Assembly (NCBI RefSeq): GCF_001005825.1
Contig: NZ_LBHV01000007.1
Coordinates: 62,001-126,000, forward strand
Length of the DNA: 64,000 bases
Source of the DNA: Rhizobium sp. LC145
GTDB taxonomy: Bacteria > Pseudomonadota > Alphaproteobacteria > Rhizobiales > Rhizobiaceae
Reading direction: 5' to 3'
The stretch's first letter is position 1. Every line of letters begins with the position of its first letter. This document shows, in pieces, positions 58,563 through 64,000 of this stretch. A program made the position numbers and the translations under genes. The notes below the pieces were generated by a model, which saw only the letters and a list, made by a program, of their open reading frames with translations, was not told the DNA's origin and searched no databases.

Positions 58563-59819
58563 ATGCATATCATGAGTGCGGATGCGATCGTTCTGGGAGC
58601 CGGCATCATCGGCGTTTCCACAGCGCTGCAATTGGCAAGGCGGGGCAAATCGGTCGTTCTCGTCGACCGGCGCGAACCGGGCCTGGAGACCTCCTACGGC
58701 AATGCCGGCCTCATCCAGCGCGAGGGCGTCGTGCCCTACGGCTTTCCCCAGCAGTTCGGGATGATCCTGCGTTATGCGCTGAACAACCGCATCGACGCGC
58801 ATTACCATTGGCGGGCGATCCCCAGGGTCACGTCCTTCCTTGCCAAATACTGGTGGCATTCCAATCTTTCCCGGCACCAGATGATCGCGCGCGCCTATGC
58901 GCCGCTGATCGAGCATTCGATCTCCACCCATAACGAGCTGATCGAGGCGGCCGGGGCGGAGGATCTGATCCAGAAGGACGGCTGGACGGAGGTGTTCCGC
59001 ACTTCCGCCAAGCATGACGGCGAAATGAAGGAGGCCGAACGGCTGGCCGGCGAATACGGCGTCAAGTACCAGGACCTGACGCCCGCCGATATCGCCGCCC
59101 AGGAGCCGCACCTTTCCCGCGATTTCGTCGGCGGTCTCAAATGGCTCGATCCCTGGTCGGTGAAGGACCCGCTGGCGCTGACGCGCGCCTATGTGGCGCT
59201 CTTCGAAAAGCTCGGCGGGCGCATCCTGAAAGGCGACGCCAAGAGCCTTTCCCAGACCTCGACCGGCTGGCGGATCGTGGCCGGCGACGGCACGGTGGAG
59301 GCAAAGGACGTGGTCGTGGCGCTCGGTCCCTGGTCCGACACGGTGACCAAGCCGCTCGGCTACGACTTCCTCGTCGGCGTCAAGCGCGGCTATCACATGC
59401 ACTATGCCACTCAGGGGAACGCGAAGCTCAACGGCTGGACCATGGATGCCGAGCGCGGCTATTTCCTCGCGCCGATGAACCAGGGCATCCGGCTCACCAC
59501 CGGTGCCGAGTTCGCGATGCGCGATGCGCCGAAGACGCCGGTGCAGCTCGAGCGCGCCGAAAAGGTCGCCCAATCGATCTTCCCGCTCGCCGAGCGGCTG
59601 GACCAGGAGCCCTGGATGGGCGCCCGCCCCTGCACGCCGGACATGATGCCGGTGATCGGCAAGGCGCCGCGCCACAAGGGCCTGTGGTTCGCCTTCGGCC
59701 ATGCGCATCACGGCCTGACCCTCGGCCCTATTACCGGCCAGGTCATCGCCGAGGCGATCACGGGCGAGAAGACGCTGATCGACATTTCCGCCTACCGGCC
59801 GGAAAGGTTCGGCATCTAA
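58563..59819 (+). CDS. DadA-like FAD-dependent amine/amino-acid oxidoreductase
   Basis: This 418-aa flavoenzyme has FAD motif MSADAIVLGAGIIGVSTALQLARRGKSVVLVDR (GAGIIG) and the DadA-family features PGLETSYGNAGLIQREGVVPYGFP and ARPCTPDMMPVIGKAPRHKGLWFAFGHAHHGLTLGPITGQVIAE. It probably deaminates a D-amino acid or related amine. It starts at 58563 (GGGG upstream) or 58572. It precedes a PuuB-like gene by 27 bp; the two may form an amine-catabolic unit. Confidence 0.85.
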   Translation: MHIMSADAIVLGAGIIGVSTALQLARRGKSVVLVDRREPGLETSYGNAGLIQREGVVPYGFPQQFGMILRYALNNRIDAHYHWRAIPRVTSFLAKYWWHSNLSRHQMIARAYAPLIEHSISTHNELIEAAGAEDLIQKDGWTEVFRTSAKHDGEMKEAERLAGEYGVKYQDLTPADIAAQEPHLSRDFVGGLKWLDPWSVKDPLALTRAYVALFEKLGGRILKGDAKSLSQTSTGWRIVAGDGTVEAKDVVVALGPWSDTVTKPLGYDFLVGVKRGYHMHYATQGNAKLNGWTMDAERGYFLAPMNQGIRLTTGAEFAMRDAPKTPVQLERAEKVAQSIFPLAERLDQEPWMGARPCTPDMMPVIGKAPRHKGLWFAFGHAHHGLTLGPITGQVIAEAITGEKTLIDISAYRPERFGI

Positions 59820-59846
59820 CCGGCGGATACGGCTGGAACTTTACGG

Positions 59847-61139
59847 ATGATGACCAGCGACAATCCCGGCCATACGAACTCCTGGTACGCGGCTTCCGCG
59901 AACGACAAGCGCATCCGCCCTGCCCTTAAAGGCGAGACACAAGCCGATGTCTGCGTCATAGGCGCAGGCTTCACCGGCATTTCTGCGGCGCTCGAACTTT
60001 CCGAACGCGGCTATTCCGTCGTGGTGCTGGAGGCGACAAGGATCGGCTTCGGCGCATCCGGCCGCAATGGCGGGCAGATCGTCAACGGCTACAGCCGCGA
60101 TCTTGCGACGATCGCCGGGCGCTATGGCCGCGACAAGGCGGTGAAGCTCGGCGCGATGTCGCTCGAAGGCGGGGAGATCATCCGCAGCCGCGTCGCGAAA
60201 TACGGCATCGATTGCGACCTCGTGGCAGGCGGCTTCTTCGCCGCCTTCACGGAGAAGCAGATCCGCGAGATGGAGGCCCACAAGGCCGATTGGGAAAGGC
60301 ACGGCCATACCGGGCTCGAAATGATCCCGAAGGCGGATGTCGGCCAATACGTGAAGACCGAGCGCTATGCCGGCGGCATGATCGACAGGTTGGGCGGCCA
60401 TATCCATCCGCTCAACCTCGTGCTTGGCGAAGCAACCGCCGCGGAAAGCCTCGGCTGCCGCATATTCGAGGGATCGCGCGTGACTGGCCTCGATATGGGC
60501 GACAAGCCCGTCGTGCGGACCGCGAAGGGCTCGGTAAAGGCCTCCTACGTGCTTGTCTGCGGCAATGCCTATCTCGCGCCGCTGCTGCCGGAAATCCATG
60601 GCCGCATGATGCCGGTCTCAAGCCAAGTGATGACCACCGAGCCTCTGGCCCCCGACCTGATCGAAAGTCTGCTGCCGGCGAACTATTGCGTCGAGGACGC
60701 CAACTACATTCTCGACTACTATCGCCGCACCTCCGACAACCGCCTGCTCTATGGCGGCGGCATCGGCTATGGCGGGAACGATCCGAGAGACCTGACCGGC
60801 GTCATCCGCCCCAACATGCTGAAGACCTTTCCGCAGTTGAAGGACGTGAAGATCGACTATGCCTGGAGCGGCAATTTCGCGCTGACGCTCACCCGCATCC
60901 CACACATGGGCAGGCTTTCCGACAAGATCTATTTCTCGCATGGCGATAGCGGCCACGGAGTGACGACCACGCATCTGCTCGGGAAAATCCTCGGCGAGGC
61001 GGTGGCGGGACACGCGGAGCGCTTCGACATCTGGGCCTCGCTGCCGAACCTGCCCTTCCCCGGCGGGCGGACTTTCCGCGTGCCGCTCACCATGTTGGGC
61101 GCCTGGTGGTACGGATTGCGGGACCGGCTGGGCCTTTGA
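59847..61139 (+). CDS. PuuB-like gamma-glutamylputrescine/amine oxidase (FAD)
   Basis: This 430-aa protein is of the DAO/PuuB family: VCVIGAGFTGISAALELSERGYSVVVLEATRIGFGASGRNGGQIVNGY, HPLNLVLGEATAAESLGCRIFEGSRV, FSHGDSGHGVTTTHLLGKILGEAV. It resembles gamma-glutamylputrescine oxidase. The NxxGQ pattern of the active site is intact. It is followed by a convergent TetR. Confidence 0.85.
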   Translation: MMTSDNPGHTNSWYAASANDKRIRPALKGETQADVCVIGAGFTGISAALELSERGYSVVVLEATRIGFGASGRNGGQIVNGYSRDLATIAGRYGRDKAVKLGAMSLEGGEIIRSRVAKYGIDCDLVAGGFFAAFTEKQIREMEAHKADWERHGHTGLEMIPKADVGQYVKTERYAGGMIDRLGGHIHPLNLVLGEATAAESLGCRIFEGSRVTGLDMGDKPVVRTAKGSVKASYVLVCGNAYLAPLLPEIHGRMMPVSSQVMTTEPLAPDLIESLLPANYCVEDANYILDYYRRTSDNRLLYGGGIGYGGNDPRDLTGVIRPNMLKTFPQLKDVKIDYAWSGNFALTLTRIPHMGRLSDKIYFSHGDSGHGVTTTHLLGKILGEAVAGHAERFDIWASLPNLPFPGGRTFRVPLTMLGAWWYGLRDRLGL

Positions 61140-61157
61140 CCAGTCAAAATGACATAT

Positions 61158-61201
61158 GCAATTCCGGACGGAAAACCGGTGTCCACTTTTCCTGGAATTG
61201 C
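61158..61201. repeat. GCAATTCC palindromic repeat copy 2
   Basis: GCAATTCC (61158-61165) and GGAATTGC (to 61201) enclose an ACCGGT core. It starts 18 bp after the PuuB-like gene and ends 3 bp before the stop codon of the convergent tetR-type gene, as copy 1 does at copA. It is likely to serve both as terminator. Confidence 0.78.
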
Positions 61202-61203
61202 TT

Positions 61204-61860
61204 TTATCCGAAGTCCGGAAAGCTGCCCTCGATGAACTGGCTGAGCTGAACCTTCGCACAGTTCTTGAAATCCGCGATGACGAGCGCCGCCTCCCCCTCG
61301 CCCACCAGAAGCGCAAGCCGCACGGCGCCGACCGCAAGATGGAACATCAGGAAGACGGACCGGCCATACTGCTCGTGCAACGGCTCCGGCACGAAATTCC
61401 GGGTGGCTTCGATGAATATCCGGGAATGGATGCGCGAATGGGCGATATCCATGTCGGAAAGCGTCTTGTCCGCCTGGATGGCGTTGATGAGGTCCTGCAA
61501 GGGGGGATTGCCGCGGACCGCCTGGAAATAGTTCTCGAAGAGGTCTTCCACGGCGCGGAAGGCATCCTCGCGATTTTCGACGCCGCTGGTACATTCCATG
61601 ACAAGACCGAGGACCTCCTCGGCATAGCGCTCGTAAAGCATCGCCACGATCGCGGACTTGTTCGGGAAGTATTGATAGACGGATGCGATCGGACCGCCCG
61701 AGAGAGCGGCGATCTCCTTCATCGTCACCGCATCGATGCCCTTCCTGCCGATCAGGTCCATGGACACCTTCAGGATTTCGTCGATACGCTCGCGGCTTCT
61801 CTCCTGTTTGGGCACCCTGCGAAGCTTGCTGCGCGCAGGGCCTTGCGTCGAGTCTGACAT
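61204..61860 (-). CDS. TetR-family regulator
   Basis: This 218-aa regulator has HTH region RVPKQERSRERIDEILKVSMDLIGRKGIDAVTMKEIAALSGGPIASVYQYFPNKSAIVAMLYERYAEEV. The ligand domain is unassigned. It is convergent with the PuuB-like gene. An inverted repeat (61973-61989) upstream may be its operator. Confidence 0.88.
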   Translation of the reverse strand: MSDSTQGPARSKLRRVPKQERSRERIDEILKVSMDLIGRKGIDAVTMKEIAALSGGPIASVYQYFPNKSAIVAMLYERYAEEVLGLVMECTSGVENREDAFRAVEDLFENYFQAVRGNPPLQDLINAIQADKTLSDMDIAHSRIHSRIFIEATRNFVPEPLHEQYGRSVFLMFHLAVGAVRLALLVGEGEAALVIADFKNCAKVQLSQFIEGSFPDFG

Positions 61861-61972
61861 CCGGAAAGCGTCTCCTGAACATTCACAGTTTCGATGACTG
61901 CGGGCACTCGGAGTTTCCCCCGAGGCGCGCGCAGAGCCATGGAGCGTTTCAGAGGCTAAACGGAAACGTCCT

Positions 61973-61989
61973 ATACACTAGAAATGTAT
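61973..61989. promoter_or_regulatory. ATACA-N7-TGTAT inverted repeat upstream of the TetR gene
   Basis: ATACA (61973-61977) and TGTAT (61985-61989) form a dyad in the AT-rich 230-bp upstream region (113 bp from the start codon). A likely autoregulatory operator. Confidence 0.45.
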
Positions 61990-62095
61990 CTTTTTTCGAA
62001 ACGGCAAGATGTTCGAAGAGCTTGTTCGCAATATTTTTTTAGGTAATACTTTTATGCGGGGCCGTTATCGGAATACGCCCCTTTTTGAAACGGTA

Positions 62096-62632
62096 TCAGG
62101 CGGACCAAAACTTGGTCAGGCCTTCGTAAGCCTTGTCGACGATCACTTCCAGACTTGCGTCGATATCGACCGTCGCCACCCCCTCTTCCCCCTCGGGGCT
62201 TTCCAGCGTCGCAAGCTGGCTTTGCAGGAGCGAGGTGGGCATGAAGTGTCCCGTCCGCTCGCCCATACGCACCTGGAGGAGTTCCGGCGTGCCCTTGAGG
62301 AAGACGAAGAACAGTTCTCCGCCGGAGGCTTTGCGCAGACGCTCGCGGTAGATCTTCTTGAGCGACGAACAGGAAAGAACCAGGGTTTCGCCACGTCTCA
62401 GGGCGGAGGCCAGTTCCTCGCCGACGAGATCGAGCCAGGGCCAGCGGTCCTCGTCCGTCAGCGGAATTCCCTTCGCCATCTTTTCGACATTGGCCGGCGG
62501 ATGCAGGCGATCGCCCTCCGCGAAGGCGCAATGGAGGCGTTCGGCCAGGAGCTCTCCGACCGAGGATTTTCCAGCACCGCTGACGCCCATGACGATGATC
62601 GCCCGAGGCGGGCGCGCACTGATATCCGACAT
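62096..62632 (-). CDS. gntK: Gluconokinase
   Basis: This 178-aa kinase has P-loop MGVSGAGKSS (15-24) and the GntK hallmarks FAEGDRLHPPANVEKMAKGIPLTDEDRWPWL and SCSSLKKIYRERLR, plus GERTGHFMPTSLLQSQLATLE. It phosphorylates gluconate to 6-phosphogluconate for the Entner-Doudoroff or pentose phosphate pathway. The start at 62632 has GGAAGAAAA upstream. No gnt permease neighbour is seen. Confidence 0.93.
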   Translation of the reverse strand: MSDISARPPRAIIVMGVSGAGKSSVGELLAERLHCAFAEGDRLHPPANVEKMAKGIPLTDEDRWPWLDLVGEELASALRRGETLVLSCSSLKKIYRERLRKASGGELFFVFLKGTPELLQVRMGERTGHFMPTSLLQSQLATLESPEGEEGVATVDIDASLEVIVDKAYEGLTKFWSA

Positions 62633-62709
62633 TTTTCTTCCACTCTTCAAGAACTCGCGCATGCCGATATCCATCGCCGCGCGGATTTGCACAAGCCCCC
62701 AGTCCCGAA

Positions 62710-63744
62710 TTAGGGCTTTTGCCGGGCATCCTTGCCCAGCACCAGCGGCATCAGCGCGGACAGGAACATCAGCCGCAGCACGTGATGGGCGCCGACATAG
62801 GTGGGGTGGGCGTTCAGCATCACCGCCATGGCAGCCATGGTTTCCAGCCCGCCTGGGGAAAAGGCGATGAGCGCCGCATCGAGCGGCACACCCGTCAGAT
62901 AGGAAACGCAAGCCGCCATGGAGGCCGCAAGCGCCGTGACGACCACCGTCAGCACCATGCCGGCGACGAAGGCCGACCTCAGCGCGGTGATCGAAACGCC
63001 GGAAAAACGGGTGCCTATGACGCAGCCGAGGACCACGTAGGTCGGCGTGAGTATCCAATCCGGGACCGCGCCGGAGACGAGGCCGGTCACATGCGTCGCG
63101 GCGGTCGCCACGACGCCGCCGAGAAGTAGCGCTGCCGGAAAATGCCAGCGGAGGAAAAGCAGGCCGAGCGCGACGGCCGCGGCAAGCGTGACGGCCAGCA
63201 CGAGGAGGTTCATCGTCTCTGCCGGCAGAGCGGGAGCGGCGCCGGCGAGATCGAGAAACTCGACGATCAGCGGCACGGTGAGCGTCAGCGCCAGAACCCG
63301 GACGCTCTGGACGATGCCGACCACCAGCATGTCGCTGCGGGTCTCGGCCGCCAGGCTCATGATATAGCTCAGATGCCCCGGCGAGGCGGCGAGCAGCGCG
63401 GTAACGCGGTCATAGCCGAACAGCCGCTGCAGGACCCAGGCACCGCTGTGAAGAAGGATGACGACGGCGACCAGGACCATGACGAAGCTGAGCGGCCAGG
63501 TCTTCGCCGCGACGATCACCTCCGGCGTCAGCCCCGTCCCCATGGATACGCCGATGATGACGAAGCAGACGTTTCGCACCTGCTGCAGCACGGTGAGCTT
63601 CAGCCCGCAAAGCCCGCCGATGGTGACGGCCAGCGCCGGACCGATGAGGAAGGGGGCAGGAAAGGCGAGCGCATAGGCGACGAGCGCGCCACCGCCGCCA
63701 ATCAGCAGGGTGAGCACAAAGGCGCGGATATCCGGACGTGACAT
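62710..63744 (-). CDS. AbrB-family membrane transporter (putative ammonia-monooxygenase-like)
   Basis: This 344-aa membrane protein has about ten helices: FVLTLLIGGGGALVAYALAFPAPFLIGPALAVTIGGLCGLKLTVLQQVRNVCFVIIGVSMGTGLTPEVI, the repeated GPALAV/LLGGV half motif and SPGGLETMAAMAVMLNAHPTYVGAHHVLRLMFL. AbrB-family members are wrongly named ammonia monooxygenases; transport of small molecules is likely. It lies 77 bp upstream of the gntK start on the same strand. Confidence 0.88.
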   Translation of the reverse strand: MSRPDIRAFVLTLLIGGGGALVAYALAFPAPFLIGPALAVTIGGLCGLKLTVLQQVRNVCFVIIGVSMGTGLTPEVIVAAKTWPLSFVMVLVAVVILLHSGAWVLQRLFGYDRVTALLAASPGHLSYIMSLAAETRSDMLVVGIVQSVRVLALTLTVPLIVEFLDLAGAAPALPAETMNLLVLAVTLAAAVALGLLFLRWHFPAALLLGGVVATAATHVTGLVSGAVPDWILTPTYVVLGCVIGTRFSGVSITALRSAFVAGMVLTVVVTALAASMAACVSYLTGVPLDAALIAFSPGGLETMAAMAVMLNAHPTYVGAHHVLRLMFLSALMPLVLGKDARQKP

Positions 63745-63904
63745 GATGAAGCCTTCGGCGGAATCAAAAGCCGGGAAGCGGACGGAAGGGATATTCCCTT
63801 CTATTCACCAGGCACGGAAGGTCAACCTGCCGGAGGGCAGAAATGAAACATCCGGCGCTGCAAGGCAGGCGCCGGATGGCAAACGTTGAAAGACAGGAGA
63901 AAGA

Positions 63905-64000
63905 TCAGGCGGCCGGAGCCGATACCGCAGGACGGGTCCTCGCCAGGTTCGTCTCATCGAGACCCAGCAGGAAATTGATCTGCGGGCGGGCCTTCACCAA
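63905..64000 (-). CDS. C-terminal 31 codons of an unidentified gene (starts beyond the window)
   Basis: The minus-strand frame is open from 64000 to the TGA at 63905-63907 and ends ...VKARPQINFLLGLDETNLARTRPAVSAPAA. Its 5' end lies to the right of the window. The short Ala/Pro/Thr-rich C-terminus is not diagnostic and no family can be named. The 160-bp stretch to the AbrB gene holds no other gene. Confidence 0.55.
   Translation of the reverse strand: MVKARPQINFLLGLDETNLARTRPAVSAPAA

Overview
The window looks like chromosomal DNA of a Rhizobiales bacterium, most likely Rhizobiaceae (Rhizobium/Agrobacterium/Neorhizobium type). The evidence is high GC with strong third-position GC, a MucR/Ros regulator, a head-gene cluster of the alphaproteobacterial gene transfer agent (GTA) type, an EcfG-type (GGAAC-N17-CGTT) promoter, families frequent in rhizobia (DUF930, DUF1491, DUF5330, DUF6107, DUF6456), an Omp25-like porin, a seven-subunit Mrp antiporter operon and many rhizobial-style palindromic intergenic repeats. 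No rRNA, confident tRNA, CRISPR array, transposase or integrase was seen.

Layout. (1) 1-812: 3' end of an MFS transporter. (2) 807-10216, minus strand: a GTA/HK97-type head and packaging module in the order terS-like, terL, GH19 endolysin, Dabb protein, portal, DUF6107, prohead protease, capsid, head-tail connector, head-closure protein, DUF3168. It stops abruptly at the convergent MFS gene, with no tail genes. It is interrupted by a RelE/RHH toxin-antitoxin pair, palindromic repeats and, on the opposite strand, a 51-codon ORF behind a near-perfect EcfG promoter. A BrnTA module follows at 10455-11020. (3) 11181-14958: paoABC-like molybdenum hydroxylase. (4) 15007-19791: SelO, an MFS transporter, an Omp25-like protein, a PhnB/VOC protein and a 32-aa membrane peptide. 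(5) 19918-23341: copper regulon copZ-cueR-copA with two perfect CueR operators. (6) 23364-27728: cupin, DUF2442/DUF4160 pair, YcgN, PBP1A. (7) 27733-29627: divergent tetA/tetR with two operators. (8) 29814-33699: lone PemK-like toxin, DUF1214 and DUF1254 proteins, DUF2336, DUF1491. (9) 33943-40383: peptidoglycan-binding protein, PdhS-like histidine kinase, DUF5330, SufE, DUF6456, DnaA-domain-IV protein, MucR. (10) 40824-46998: mnh/pha/mrp A-G operon (minus), with a repeat inserted between C and D. (11) 47165-55569: MsrB, ASCH-like, HxlR, NAD(P) oxidoreductase, GFA, cupin, DUF1062, LysR, tautomerase, LysE exporter, ParDE, GNAT, hemolysin III. (12) 55829-63744: VOC dioxygenase-like, AI-2E permease, DUF930, two FAD amine oxidoreductases, TetR, gluconokinase, AbrB transporter. 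A truncated unknown CDS closes the window.

How the parts work together. The copper genes form one regulon (sensor, chaperone, exporter). The tet genes form a self-contained, drug-inducible pair with Tn10-like operator geometry. The Mrp operon encodes one inner-membrane cation/proton antiporter complex. The GTA-like module can plausibly build and fill a head, but the tail genes normally encoded downstream are absent here.

The observations most worth following up are the stress-promoter microprotein embedded in the GTA head cluster, the tail-less end of that cluster, and three cases where palindromic repeats have become part of proteins (terL, copA, DUF1062).
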